In this document: positions 9,818-18,511 of the stretch, in pieces
Layout: every line of letters starts with the position of its first letter
Numbering within the stretch: position 1 is the stretch's first letter
Assembly (NCBI RefSeq): GCF_027107535.1
Contig: NZ_CP114283.1
Span: forward strand, 8,742,001 to 8,806,000
From: Streptomyces aurantiacus
GTDB lineage: Bacteria; Actinomycetota; Actinomycetes; Streptomycetales; Streptomycetaceae
Direction: 5' to 3'
Length of the DNA stretch: 64,000 nt
The notes under the pieces: generated by a model
Database searches by the model: none
Told to the model about the DNA's origin: nothing
The model's input: only the letters and a program-made list of their open reading frames with translations
Position numbers and translations under genes: made by a program

Positions 9818-9845
9818 AAAGCGCCCCCTTCGAGGGGCGCTTTTT
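9818..9845 (+). terminator. Intrinsic terminator with T-run
   Basis: A 10-bp stem, AAAGCGCCCC (9818-9827) with GGGGCGCTTT (9834-9843), is followed by further Ts, 36 bases after the preceding stop codon. A textbook factor-independent terminator. Confidence 0.88.
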
Positions 9846-9904
9846 CCGGTCGTCCGCGGCTCCGCCGCGTGGGCGCGACCGCCCACGGCCGGACCGCGAA
9901 GCCT

Positions 9905-10216
9905 TCAGATCCCCGCCCTCTTCTGCGCCTCCTCCACGAGGCTCACCGCCTCCACGACCTCGTCCTCGGCCGTCAGCACCTCGGCCAGATCGTTCCCGGC
10001 CACGGTGACCTGGTCCGCCGCGGCGAACATTCCCGCGTCGGGCATCTCCAGGGGGTCCCGCGTGGGGTCCTCCAGCCGCTGGGCACGCAGTGACAAATCC
10101 CTGGCCAGCCCCAGCGCCTCGGCGGCGGCTCCCCGCTGAAGCCGGCTCTGCGGGGCGGCGCGCAACCGGTCGGCGAAATGTTCCACGGCCCGCGTCAAAG
10201 GCGTCGTATCAAGCAC
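9905..10216 (-). CDS. Small conserved hypothetical protein
   Basis: Acidic, mostly helical protein of 103 aa with GTG start at 10216. The sequence alternates Ala/Leu/Glu/Arg runs (RGAAAEALGLARDLSLRAQRLEDP) and has no signal peptide or membrane segment. It lies between a terminator and the divergent small gene at 10319. No family recognised. High-GC composition alone could keep such a frame open, but the codon bias looks genuine. Confidence 0.6.
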   Translation of the reverse strand: MLDTTPLTRAVEHFADRLRAAPQSRLQRGAAAEALGLARDLSLRAQRLEDPTRDPLEMPDAGMFAAADQVTVAGNDLAEVLTAEDEVVEAVSLVEEAQKRAGI

Positions 10217-10318
10217 GCGCCGACCCTACGCGCCTCATCTGGACTGTTGCCAACGGGCCGCCCCTCAGGCACGGTGATTTGAAGGACCGGCTTACATCCC
10301 ATGCGTCCGGAGGCGCCG

Positions 10319-10549
10319 ATGTCCCAAGTCTTCTCCGCGGAGACCCATCGCAATCTGCTCGCCCGCATCCCCCACTGCACCGGTCGTGAGATCTCCGACT
10401 GGCTGCGCACCGTCGACGAAGGCCCCGCTCTCTTCCGCTTCGAGGAGAAGGTCAGCTGGCTCCGCGCCGAGCACGACCTCGCGTACGGCCACGCCAAGGC
10501 CATCATTCACGAGTACGACCTGAGGAGGGCCGCGCGCAAACTGCTCTGA
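10319..10549 (+). CDS. DUF4287-like small protein
   Basis: Protein of 76 aa with the pattern TGREISDWLRTVDEGPALFR...WLRAEHDLAYGHAKAIIHEY, which I recognise as the DUF4287 type found in many actinobacteria. ATG 10319 is chosen because GGAGG lies eight bases upstream; an in-frame ATG at 10301 would include that site in the coding region. A strong terminator follows. Function is unknown. Confidence 0.75.
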   Translation: MSQVFSAETHRNLLARIPHCTGREISDWLRTVDEGPALFRFEEKVSWLRAEHDLAYGHAKAIIHEYDLRRAARKLL

Positions 10550-10580
10550 GCGGTTTCGCTCCGCTCCTCCACCCGAAAAT

Positions 10581-10620
10581 ACCGAAGGGCCCGCGAACCT
10601 TGGTTCGCGGGCCCTTCGGT
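10581..10620. terminator. Intrinsic terminator hairpin
   Basis: A perfect 19-bp inverted repeat, ACCGAAGGGCCCGCGAACC (10581-10599) and its complement (10602-10620), closes on a very tight loop. It sits between convergent genes and probably terminates both. Confidence 0.85.
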
Positions 10621-10660
10621 CGTGCTTGAGCGGTTGTCACTGCGCCACCGGCCGGTGGGG

Positions 10661-10700
10661 GCTGCTCGCGCGGTTCCCCGCGCCCCTCAGGGGGTGCCCC
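10661..10700. repeat. Copy of the dispersed GC-rich intergenic repeat
   Basis: CGCGCGGTTCCCCGCGCCCC followed by TCAGGGGGTGCCCC, at the 3' side of the BI-1 family gene. Close relative of the copies near 2521 and 41538 and the inverse of those at 7172 and 22161. Confidence 0.6.
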
Positions 10701-10730
10701 TCGCCGGAGCGACGCAGATCGTTGCCGCCG

Positions 10731-11636
10731 CTAGTCGTTGCCGCTGAAGATGGCGACCAGACGCAGCATCTCGAGGTAGATCCACACGAGGCTCATGGTC
10801 AGGCCGAACGCGGCCAGCCAGGCTTCCTCGCGCGGCGCGCCGTAGGCGATGCCGTCCTCGATCTGCTTGAAGTCGAGCGTCAGGAAGAACGCGCCCAGGA
10901 CGATCGCGAGGATGCCGACGATCGCGCCCAGCGGGCCCATGCTGCGCAGGCCGCCGTCATCGGCGACACCGAAGACGACCAGCAGCAGGTTGACCGCCAT
11001 GACCAGCACGAAGGCGATCGCGATGGCCATACCGATGCGCGCGTACCGAGCGGTGACGCGGATCCAGCCCGCCTTGTAGATCAGCAGGGTGGCGCCGGAC
11101 ACCGCCATGGTGCCGAGCACGGCCTGGAAGGGCGCTCCGCTCCACCGGCTGTTGAACATCTCGCTGATCACGCCGAGGAAGACGCCCTCGAAGGCGGCGT
11201 ACGCCAGGATCAGCGCGGGCGAGGCCTTGCGCTTGAACGACTGCACCAGCGCGAAGACCATCGCGATGAGCGCGGAGCCGATCGCCAGGCCGAAGCTGCT
11301 CGACGTGACCGGCAGCAGGACCCAGGCGAGGACGGCGCCGACGGTGACGGTGCCGAGCGTCATGGCCGTGCGCGCGACGACGTCGTCCATCGTCATGCGG
11401 CCGGCGGCGGGCGGGGCCTGCGGCGGTGCGCCGTGCTGCAGGTCCTGCGGGGCGTACGGGTTCTGAGCGTAAGGATTCTGCGCGTACGGGCTGCCGCCCT
11501 GCGGGGTGCCCTGTGCGTACGGGTTTCCCTGCGTTCCGACAGCGGGGCCCCCGGCCTGCGGCTGGGCGTTGAAGCCCGCGTGGCCGTTGTCGCGGCTGAA
11601 CCCCCGTCGCGAGAAGACCGGGTTGCTGCTCCTCAT
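10731..11636 (-). CDS. Bax inhibitor-1/YccA family membrane protein
   Basis: Integral membrane protein (301 aa). Residues 1-75 are a Gly/Pro/Tyr/Gln-rich cytoplasmic tail with NPYAQ repeats. About seven transmembrane helices follow, ending in VWIYLEMLRLVAIFSGND, the conserved BI-1/YccA tail. ATG 11636 is used because GGAGGAG stands immediately upstream; an upstream in-frame start would add 13 residues without a binding site. Some family members are proton/calcium leak channels, and the role here is unproven. It is monocistronic. Confidence 0.88.
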   Translation of the reverse strand: MRSSNPVFSRRGFSRDNGHAGFNAQPQAGGPAVGTQGNPYAQGTPQGGSPYAQNPYAQNPYAPQDLQHGAPPQAPPAAGRMTMDDVVARTAMTLGTVTVGAVLAWVLLPVTSSSFGLAIGSALIAMVFALVQSFKRKASPALILAYAAFEGVFLGVISEMFNSRWSGAPFQAVLGTMAVSGATLLIYKAGWIRVTARYARIGMAIAIAFVLVMAVNLLLVVFGVADDGGLRSMGPLGAIVGILAIVLGAFFLTLDFKQIEDGIAYGAPREEAWLAAFGLTMSLVWIYLEMLRLVAIFSGND

Positions 11637-11820
11637 TTCACTCCTCCATAGCCACCGTGCGTGGCCTTGGCTCAAGAGTAATGGGTAGGCAAAAGAAAGC
11701 CTCTAGTGCCTGGGGAGGATCTTTCCCCTCTTGTGACCGGGAACACCAGGGTTCGACCTGGCATTCCCCGCACCGTTACAACGCCGGTACGGGCCCCTCC
11801 GGTTCCCCCGTCCGTGGCGT

Positions 11821-12996
11821 TCAGTCCAGGGCGAAGCCCGTGTACCCCTCGGCGAGGTCCTGCTCGGCGCCGCGCGCGGAGGCGAGCCGCTCCAGCCGGG
11901 CCAGCTGGATGCGGTCGTCGAAGGGCGTCGCGTCGGGCGAGCGGTGCAGCAGGGTCGTCATCTCGTACGAGAACCGCTCGGCCTGCCACACCCGCCGCAG
12001 GCAGGTCTCGGAGTAGGCGTCGAGGAGCTCGCCGGACCCGGTCTCCCTCTCGTGCGCCAGCGCCCGCGCGAAGGTCACGACGTCCCCCACTGCGAGGTTC
12101 AGCCCCTTGGCGCCCGTCGGCGGCACGATGTGGGCGGCGTCACCGGCCAGGAAGAGCCGTCCGTGGCGCATCGGCTCGTGCACGTGGCTGCGCATGGGCG
12201 TGACGGACTTGGCGGTGACGGGGCCCCTGCGGAGCCGCCAGTCGTCGTCGGTCTCGAACCGGCGCTCCAGCTCGTCCCAGATCTCCTCGTCGCCCCACTC
12301 CTGCGCGTCCGTGCCCTCGGGCACCTGGAGGTAGAGCCGCGAGACGGTCGGCGACCGCATGGACAGCAGGGCGAAACCACGGTCGTGGCGGGCGTAGACG
12401 AGCTCGTCGTGCGAGGGGGGCACGTCGGCGAGGATCCCCAGCCAGCCGAAGGGGTAGGTCCGCTCGAAGACCCGTGTGAGCTCCTCGGGGATCGCCTTGC
12501 GGGCCACACCCCAGAAACCGTCGCACCCGACGACGTACGCGCACTCCAGGACGTCCTCGCGCCCCTCGTGCCGGAAGCGCACCCGGGGGCTGTCGGTGCC
12601 GGCCCCCTCGACGGCCAGCGCCTCCGCCCCGAAGAGCACCGGTCCGCCCTCCTTGAGCTGCAGCGCGATGAGGTCCTTGCACACCTCGGTCTGGGCGTAG
12701 ACCATCACGGACCGCCCGCCGGTGAGTGCGGGGAAGTCGATCCGGTGGCGCCTGCGCGCGAACCGCAGCTCGATGCCGTCGTGGCGGAGCCCTTCCCGGT
12801 CCATGCGCTCACCGGCGCCCGCGGCCCGCAGCACGTCCACGGTCCCCTGCTCGAGGATCCCGGCGCGCTGCCGCTGCTCCACGTAGGCCCGGTCGCGGCT
12901 CTCCAGTACGACGGAGTCGATCCCCGCGTTGTGCAGCAGCCTCGCCAGCAGCAGGCCGGCCGGTCCGGCCCCGATGATCCCGACGGTGGTACGCAT
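11821..12996 (-). CDS. pobA: 4-hydroxybenzoate 3-monooxygenase
   Basis: FAD-dependent aromatic hydroxylase (391 aa) converting 4-hydroxybenzoate to protocatechuate with NAD(P)H and oxygen, feeding the beta-ketoadipate pathway. It shows GIIGAGPAGLLLARLL (FAD dinucleotide fold) at the N-terminus, the substrate-loop pattern RQRAGILEQGTVDVLR, and LFLAGDAAHIVPPTGAKGLN (the GD motif). ATG 12996 has AAGGAG seven bases upstream; a GTG at 13002 is too close to that site. No pca genes are adjacent. The upstream palindromes are likely its control region. Confidence 0.93.
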   Translation of the reverse strand: MRTTVGIIGAGPAGLLLARLLHNAGIDSVVLESRDRAYVEQRQRAGILEQGTVDVLRAAGAGERMDREGLRHDGIELRFARRRHRIDFPALTGGRSVMVYAQTEVCKDLIALQLKEGGPVLFGAEALAVEGAGTDSPRVRFRHEGREDVLECAYVVGCDGFWGVARKAIPEELTRVFERTYPFGWLGILADVPPSHDELVYARHDRGFALLSMRSPTVSRLYLQVPEGTDAQEWGDEEIWDELERRFETDDDWRLRRGPVTAKSVTPMRSHVHEPMRHGRLFLAGDAAHIVPPTGAKGLNLAVGDVVTFARALAHERETGSGELLDAYSETCLRRVWQAERFSYEMTTLLHRSPDATPFDDRIQLARLERLASARGAEQDLAEGYTGFALD

Positions 12997-13054
12997 CGAC
13001 ACGCTCCTTCGCGCTCCGACGACTCCCGTGAGCGCCGCCAGCGTTGTTCGCTGA

Positions 13055-13087
13055 GTGAAGTTATTTTCACCATTTAGCTCACGTGAG
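13055..13087 (-). promoter_or_regulatory. Candidate pobA operator/promoter region
   Basis: Two adjacent palindromes, GTGAA-N6-TTCAC (13055-13070) and CTCACGTGAG (13078-13087), lie in a locally A+T-rich patch 60-90 bases upstream of the pobA start. Positional and composition contrast with the GC-rich flanks suggests a regulator-binding promoter. The cognate regulator is not encoded nearby. Confidence 0.4.
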
Positions 13088-13189
13088 TTTCCGACGGGTG
13101 GGACCCGCTGTCAACGGTCACGCAGTGAAGTCTTCAATGAAGGATGCACCCTTCATCGGGAGACGCCGGGAGAACGGAAGTGTCGGAGG

Positions 13190-13272
13190 TGCCCGGAACC
13201 GGACTTGAACCGGTACGCCCGCGAGGGGCAGCGAGGTTTAAGCTCGCCGTGTCTGCATTCCACCATCCGGGC
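13190..13272 (-). tRNA. bldA: tRNA-Leu (anticodon UAA), the bldA tRNA
   Basis: On the minus strand the gene starts GCCCGGATGGTGGAATGCAG and pairs its 7-bp acceptor stem with TCCGGGC at the 3' end (discriminator A; CCA not encoded). The anticodon arm GCGAG-CTTAAAC-CTCGC gives anticodon TAA. A long variable arm (class II) and the T-loop GTTCAAGTC follow. In Streptomyces the only tRNA reading the rare UUA codon is bldA, which controls morphological and antibiotic regulators. The region 13273-13517 upstream holds its promoter; a TAGGCT-like -10 lies at about 13302-13307, without a clear -35. Confidence 0.95.
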
Positions 13273-13517
13273 AGGCCATGGGCTCCGCGTCGAGTGTTCC
13301 GAGCCTATCGGGACAGATCCCCCGAACAGCGGAAGGTCGGACCGATGTTGTCTTATTTTATTGACGTCTGAGGGTGCATCAGCCCACGGTACGAGCCATC
13401 CGCACTTGCCACATGCCCTTCGACGAACGTCGGACGGCCTATGTGGAATGACGTGATTTCACCGCCCGAACGAGCGGGACCTGACGAACCGTCGCCGATT
13501 CCCACTCAGGGGTGGGT

Positions 13518-13535
13518 GTCATCCCCAGGTATGAC
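13518..13535 (+). promoter_or_regulatory. Imperfect palindrome upstream of LolD/FtsX ABC genes
   Basis: GTCATCCCCAGGTATGAC has 8-base arms with one mismatch around a central CA. It lies about 130 bases before the ATPase start in otherwise structureless sequence. It is a plausible operator for a dimeric regulator; no regulator gene is adjacent. Confidence 0.35.
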
Positions 13536-13664
13536 TCGGCGTCGCGTGGTCCGACCGGAGTCGCCCCTCGGAACCGGAACAGCGGGTGACTACACGGCGC
13601 GGATCAGCGTCGACGATGGAACCTGTCGTCCACTCGTCGTCGTACCGACAAGGAGCACCCTTCC

Positions 13665-14435
13665 GTGACCACCACTCCCCTCGCCGACCGGACCACCCTG
13701 GTCGCCGCCCGCGCCACGGAACTGTCGAAGGTCTACGGACAGGGGGAAACCCAGGTGGTCGCTCTGGACCAGGTCTCCGTCGACTTCCGGCAGGCCGAGT
13801 TCACCGCGATCATGGGTCCCTCCGGCTCCGGCAAGTCCACGCTGATGCACTGCGTCGCGGGGCTGGACTCCTTCTCCTCCGGATCGGTCCGCATCGGTGA
13901 CACCGAGCTCGGCTCCCTCAAGGACAAGCAGCTCACCAAGCTGCGCCGGGACAAGATCGGCTTCATCTTCCAGGCGTTCAACCTCCTGCCGACCCTCACC
14001 GCCCTGGAGAACATCACCCTCCCCATGGACATCGCGGGCCGCAAGCCGGACAAGGAGTGGCTGAACAGGGTGATCGGCATGGTGGGTCTGGCCGACCGGC
14101 TCTCCCACCGTCCCACCGAGCTCTCCGGCGGCCAGCAGCAGCGCGTCGCCGTGGCCCGTGCGCTGGCGTCCCGCCCGGACATCATCTTCGGCGACGAGCC
14201 CACCGGAAACCTGGACTCGCGCTCGGGTGCCGAGGTGCTGGGCTTCCTCCGCAACTCCGTACGGGAGATGGGGCAGACCGTCGTCATGGTCACCCACGAC
14301 CCGGTGGCCGCGGCGTACGCGGACCGCGTGATCTTCCTGGCCGACGGGCGGATCGTCGACGAGATGCTCTCGCCGACCGCCGACGGCGTCCTCGACCGGA
14401 TGAAGGACTTCGACGCCAAGGGCCGTACGAGCTAG
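13665..14435 (+). CDS. LolD/MacB-type ABC transporter ATP-binding protein (copy 1)
   Basis: ATPase (256 aa) of the MacB/LolD/FtsE superfamily, coupled to an FtsX-type permease. Walker A GPSGSGKST, signature [15 protein letters not shown], Walker B IIFGDEPTGNLDSRSG and H-loop VTHDP are all intact. The DEPTGNLD motif is diagnostic of this subfamily, which often drives mechanotransmission rather than substrate import. The GTG start 13665 has AGGAG upstream. The permease begins 66 bases downstream. It is strongly similar to the ATPase at 44287-45075, sharing runs such as ENITLPMDIAGRKPDK and DRMKDFDAKGRTS. Confidence 0.92.
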   Translation: MTTTPLADRTTLVAARATELSKVYGQGETQVVALDQVSVDFRQAEFTAIMGPSGSGKSTLMHCVAGLDSFSSGSVRIGDTELGSLKDKQLTKLRRDKIGFIFQAFNLLPTLTALENITLPMDIAGRKPDKEWLNRVIGMVGLADRLSHRPTELSGGQQQRVAVARALASRPDIIFGDEPTGNLDSRSGAEVLGFLRNSVREMGQTVVMVTHDPVAAAYADRVIFLADGRIVDEMLSPTADGVLDRMKDFDAKGRTS

Positions 14436-14501
14436 CCGCCACCGCGCCCTCGCACCCCGCCGCGTCTCGTCCCGCCTCCTCCTCCACCAGGACAGAAACC
14501 C

Positions 14502-17027
14502 ATGTTCCGTACCGCCCTGCGCAACGTCCTCGCGCACAAGGCCAGGCTGTTGATGACCGTGCTCGCCGTCATGCTCGGCGTCGCCTTCGTCTCCGGCACC
14601 CTGGTCTTCACCGACACCTTCGGCAACGCCTACAAGAACAAGTCGGCGAAGAGCTTCGACCACGTCTCGGTCGCCATACAGCCCGAAGGCGGCTCCTACT
14701 ACGAGTCCGGTGACGACGGCGAGGCCAAGAAGCCGCCGCGGCTGACCGACGCCCTCCTGAAGAAGACCGAGAACCTGCCCGGCGCCGACTCGGCGATCGG
14801 CGGCGTCATGGACTTCACCGCGCTCGCCGACAAGGACGGCAAGCTCGTCGGCGGCGACTGGGGCACCTCCGGCGCCAACTACTACCCCGGCAAGGACGGC
14901 AAGGACCCCCGCTACGACTTCACCGAGGGCGCGGCACCCAAGTCCGCCGGTGACATCGCGCTCGACTCCAGGACCGCCGGACGCACCGGCTACAAGGTCG
15001 GTGACACGGTCCGCTACTCCACCGACGGACCGGTGCGGCAGGCGAGGATCAGCGGCGTCTTCGACACCGAGGACGGCAGCGTCCTCGCGGGCGGCAGCCT
15101 GGTGGTGTTCGACAACGACACCGCCATGAAGGTCCTCGGCAAGAGCCAGTACGACGAGATCGACGTGAAGGCCGCCGCGGGCACCTCCGAGACGGCGCTG
15201 AAGAGCTCGGTCGAGAAGATCCTGCCGAAGGAGACGGTCGCCCTCTCCGGTGCCCAGCTCTCCGCCGACCAGGCGGCGATGATCGAGGACGAGACCAGTG
15301 CGATGGCCCAGGTCCTGCTGATCTTCGCGGGAATCGCCCTGTTCGTCGGCATCTTCATCATCGCCAACACCTTCACCATGCTGGTCGCCCAGCGGACCAG
15401 GGAGCTGGCCCTGATGCGCGCCGTCGGCGCCTCGCGCCGCCAGGTGACGCGCTCCGTGCTCATCGAGGCGTTCCTCGTGGGCCTGCTGGCCGCGGTGACC
15501 GGCTTCGCGCTCGGCATCGGCGTGGCCATGGGCCTGGAGTCCCTGATGAACTCCGCGGGCGCCTCCCTGCCCGACGGGCCGATCGTCATCGCCCCGACCA
15601 CGATCGTCGTCGCGCTGGTCATCGGTGTGGTCGTGACCATGCTGGCCGCCTGGCTGCCGGGCCGCCGCGCCGCGAAGATCCCGCCGGTCGCCGCGATGAA
15701 CAGCGTCCACGCGACGCCGACCACGCGCGGTCTCGTCGTCCGCAACACCCTCGGCTCGGTCATCGTCGCCCTCGGCGCGGTCATGCTGTTCATGGACGAC
15801 AACTACGTGAAGGCCGGCGGCGCCGGAGTGATCCTCGTCGGGGTCATCGTCCTCACGCCGCTCCTGTCGCGCCCGTTCATCGCCGCGTCGGCCCCGCTCC
15901 TGAAGCCGTTCGGCGTCACGGGCAAGCTGTCCCGGCTCAACGCGGTGCGCAACCCGCGCCGTACGGCCTCCACCGCCTCGGCCCTGATGATCGGCCTGAC
16001 CCTCATCACGGCGATGACGGTGGTCGCGACCTCCATGGGCAGCGCCATCAACAAGATGGCCTCGGACTCCCTGAAGGCCGACTACACCGTCTCCATGGCG
16101 AACTACCAGCCGCTGGCCCCCGAGGTCCGCGAGAAGCTGGACAAGCTCTCCGACGTCGAGGCGAGCAGCCCGTTGCGCCCGGCCTACGGCGAGCTCGGCA
16201 ACTCGTACATCGAGGTCTCCGGCGTCGACGAGAAGGCCTTCGGCAAGCTGGTGAACCTCGACTTCACCAGCGGCTCCCTCGCGAACCTGACCGGCGCCTC
16301 CACCCTGGTCGACAAGGAGATCGCGGACGACGAGGGCCTGAAGACGGGTGACACCGTCCCCGTGAAGTTCGACGACGGCGAGACGGCCCGGCTGAAGGTC
16401 GCCGGCGTCTACGAGCAGAACGAGATGATCAACGGTCTGTTCGCGCCGCTCGCCGTGGTCGACCCACACCTGTCGAAGGTCACCGATCAGCAGGTCATGG
16501 TGAAGATGAAGGACGGTGTCTCCGACCGGGCCGAGGACGCCATCGTCAAGGCCCTGGGCGACAACCCCGCCATCAAGATCCAGGACAAGAATGCGATCAA
16601 CAACGAGATCGCCGGCGCGATCAACCTGATGCTGAACATGCTCTACGGCCTCCTGGCGATGGCCATCCTGATCGCGGTCCTCGGTGTCATCAACACCCTG
16701 GCCATGTCGGTCTTCGAGCGGAAGCACGAGATCGGCATGATGCGGGCCATCGGTCTCGACCGCGCGAAGGTCAAGCAGATGGTGCGCCTGGAGGCGATCA
16801 TCATCTCCCTGTTCGGTGCGGTGCTCGGCATCGGTCTCGGCCTCTTCATGGGCTGGGTGGCGGGCGACAGCATCTCCGGCACGGTGAAGACGTACACCAT
16901 GGAGATCCCGTTCGGCCGGATCGCCCTCTTCCTCTGCATCGCGGGCCTGGTCGGCGTCCTCGCGGCGATGTGGCCGGCGCGCAGCGCGGCGAAGCTGAAC
17001 CCGCTGATGGCGATCAAGAGCGAGTAG
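14502..17027 (+). CDS. FtsX-like ABC transporter permease (copy 1)
   Basis: Large permease (841 aa) with an N-terminal transmembrane helix (residues 17-38), a periplasmic-type extracytoplasmic domain, and two FtsX modules of three to four helices (about 260-400 and 710-835). Both modules end in the typical WPARSAAKLNPLMAIKSE or LPGRRAAKIPPVAAM pattern. Conserved TRELALMRAVGASRRQV and KHEIGMMRAIGLDRAKV segments precede each. With the ATPase it forms a complete exporter or signalling module; substrate unknown. Its paralogue is at 41717-44290. Confidence 0.9.
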   Translation: MFRTALRNVLAHKARLLMTVLAVMLGVAFVSGTLVFTDTFGNAYKNKSAKSFDHVSVAIQPEGGSYYESGDDGEAKKPPRLTDALLKKTENLPGADSAIGGVMDFTALADKDGKLVGGDWGTSGANYYPGKDGKDPRYDFTEGAAPKSAGDIALDSRTAGRTGYKVGDTVRYSTDGPVRQARISGVFDTEDGSVLAGGSLVVFDNDTAMKVLGKSQYDEIDVKAAAGTSETALKSSVEKILPKETVALSGAQLSADQAAMIEDETSAMAQVLLIFAGIALFVGIFIIANTFTMLVAQRTRELALMRAVGASRRQVTRSVLIEAFLVGLLAAVTGFALGIGVAMGLESLMNSAGASLPDGPIVIAPTTIVVALVIGVVVTMLAAWLPGRRAAKIPPVAAMNSVHATPTTRGLVVRNTLGSVIVALGAVMLFMDDNYVKAGGAGVILVGVIVLTPLLSRPFIAASAPLLKPFGVTGKLSRLNAVRNPRRTASTASALMIGLTLITAMTVVATSMGSAINKMASDSLKADYTVSMANYQPLAPEVREKLDKLSDVEASSPLRPAYGELGNSYIEVSGVDEKAFGKLVNLDFTSGSLANLTGASTLVDKEIADDEGLKTGDTVPVKFDDGETARLKVAGVYEQNEMINGLFAPLAVVDPHLSKVTDQQVMVKMKDGVSDRAEDAIVKALGDNPAIKIQDKNAINNEIAGAINLMLNMLYGLLAMAILIAVLGVINTLAMSVFERKHEIGMMRAIGLDRAKVKQMVRLEAIIISLFGAVLGIGLGLFMGWVAGDSISGTVKTYTMEIPFGRIALFLCIAGLVGVLAAMWPARSAAKLNPLMAIKSE

Positions 17028-17050
17028 TTCCTGGCGGTGCGCACAGGAGT

Positions 17051-17083
17051 TGGGGCCCCGGACGAGCGTCGTCCGGGGCCCCA
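17051..17083. terminator. Intrinsic terminator hairpin
   Basis: A perfect 15-bp inverted repeat, TGGGGCCCCGGACGA (17051-17065) and its complement (17069-17083), has a 3-base loop. It stands between convergent genes and probably terminates both. Confidence 0.85.
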
Positions 17084-17095
17084 CTCACGTACGGC

Positions 17096-18385
17096 CTACC
17101 GCCAGGAGCGGGCGCGCAGCGGCATCCCCGAGGTGCCGGTGTCCCGGGTCTTCACCGCCAGCACCTGGTTCACGCCGATGCGGTTGCGCTCGAAGGCGAG
17201 CGCAGAGGCGGCCATGTAGAGGCGCCAGACGCGGGCCCGGCCGGGGCTGGTGAGACGGACCGCGGTCGGCCAGTCGGCCTCCAGGTTGGCCACCCACCGG
17301 CGCAGCGTCAGCCCGTAGTGCTCACGGATCGACTCGACGTCACGGACCTCGAACCCGGCGTTCTCCAACTGGCTCACGGTCCCGCCGACCGGCTCCAGTT
17401 CCCCGTCCGGGAAGACGTATCTGTCCATGAACGCGTCGAGTTCGTACCCCGACTCGTCCCGCCACGGCCGGCGCGCGATCTGGTGGTTCAGGAGCCGCCC
17501 GCCCGGCCCGAGGAGACCGAACAGCACCCGGGCGTACTCCAGGTAGCGCTCACTGCCGACGTGTTCGGCCATACCCACGGAGGAGATCGCGTCGTAGGGC
17601 CCGTCCGTGACGTCGCGGTAGTCCTGGACGCGGATCTCGACCCGGTCGGTGAGCCCCTCCTCGGCGACGCGCTTGCGGGCGTACGCGGCCTGTTCCTGCG
17701 ACAGCGTCACGCCGACGACGCTCACCCCGTGCTCGCGGGCCGCGTGGACGGCCATCGAGCCCCAGCCGCAGCCCACGTCGAGCAGCCGCATGCCCGGCTT
17801 CAGGTCCAGCTTGCGGGCGATGAGCCCGAGCTTGTCGCGCTGGGCGTCCTCCAGTGTGCCGTCCGGGGACTCCCAGTAGGCGCACGAGTAGACCATGGAC
17901 GGCCCGAGGACGATCTCGTAGAAGTCGTTGCCGACGTCGTAGTGATGGCTGATCGCGCGTCTGTCACTGCGCTTGGTGTGCAGATGGGAGCGTCCGCGGA
18001 CCTCCTCGCGGGGCGGGGCGGGCGGCAGCGGCGACCCCGCCATCCGGACGAGCCCGCGCACGGCGGCCCGTACGCCGGGATCCCGCAGGGCCTCCCCCAG
18101 GCTCCTGGTGTCCTCGCCGCGCTCCCACACCAGCCCGGCCACCACCTCCAGAACGGCGTACAGGTCGCCGTCCACCGTCAGGTCCCCGGCGACCCAGGCT
18201 CTGGCCAGTCCCAACTCTCCGGGCTTCCACAGAAGTCGGCGCAGGGCACGCCGGTTCCGTACGACGAGCACGGGGCTGCCCGGCGGTCCTGATTCCGAGC
18301 CGTCCCAGGCACGGATCCGGACCGGGAGCGGGGCTCCCAGCAACTGCTCCGTCAGCGCCTTGAGCCGCAGCGCCGCGTCCTGCAT
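17096..18385 (-). CDS. Cyclopropane-fatty-acyl-phospholipid synthase family methyltransferase
   Basis: S-adenosylmethionine-dependent enzyme (429 aa) that would methylate or cyclopropanate unsaturated phospholipid acyl chains. SAM-binding motif I is LLDVGCGWGSMAVHAA. HHYDVGNDFYEIVLGPSMVY is the family's lipid-domain signature, and SVGMAEHVG carries the conserved active-site region. The length exceeds the roughly 380-aa E. coli Cfa because of an N-terminal extension of about 120 residues. ATG 18385 has GGAGG eight bases upstream; an open frame extends to 18532 without a site. Product (cyclopropane versus methyl branch) is unresolved. Confidence 0.88.
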   Translation of the reverse strand: MQDAALRLKALTEQLLGAPLPVRIRAWDGSESGPPGSPVLVVRNRRALRRLLWKPGELGLARAWVAGDLTVDGDLYAVLEVVAGLVWERGEDTRSLGEALRDPGVRAAVRGLVRMAGSPLPPAPPREEVRGRSHLHTKRSDRRAISHHYDVGNDFYEIVLGPSMVYSCAYWESPDGTLEDAQRDKLGLIARKLDLKPGMRLLDVGCGWGSMAVHAAREHGVSVVGVTLSQEQAAYARKRVAEEGLTDRVEIRVQDYRDVTDGPYDAISSVGMAEHVGSERYLEYARVLFGLLGPGGRLLNHQIARRPWRDESGYELDAFMDRYVFPDGELEPVGGTVSQLENAGFEVRDVESIREHYGLTLRRWVANLEADWPTAVRLTSPGRARVWRLYMAASALAFERNRIGVNQVLAVKTRDTGTSGMPLRARSWR

Positions 18386-18511
18386 GAGGCACACCTCCGT
18401 GACGGGGAAACCCACAGACTCCAACACCACGTAAACACCAACGGGCCCGGAGCGCAGTCCCACCAAAGGGTTATGTCTGGGCAAAAGGACGTGTTGCCGC
18501 TCCTGGGAACG

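Noticed and set aside
11745..11762. CCAGGGTTCGACCTGG resembling a tRNA T-arm
   Set aside because: The loop is one base short of the TTC loop and no acceptor or anticodon stem lies at tRNA distance.
13590..17084. A 1164-codon minus-strand frame antisense to the first LolD/FtsX genes
   Set aside because: Its composition (long runs of Asp, Arg, Gln, His) reflects the reverse complement of the real genes; no domains are seen.
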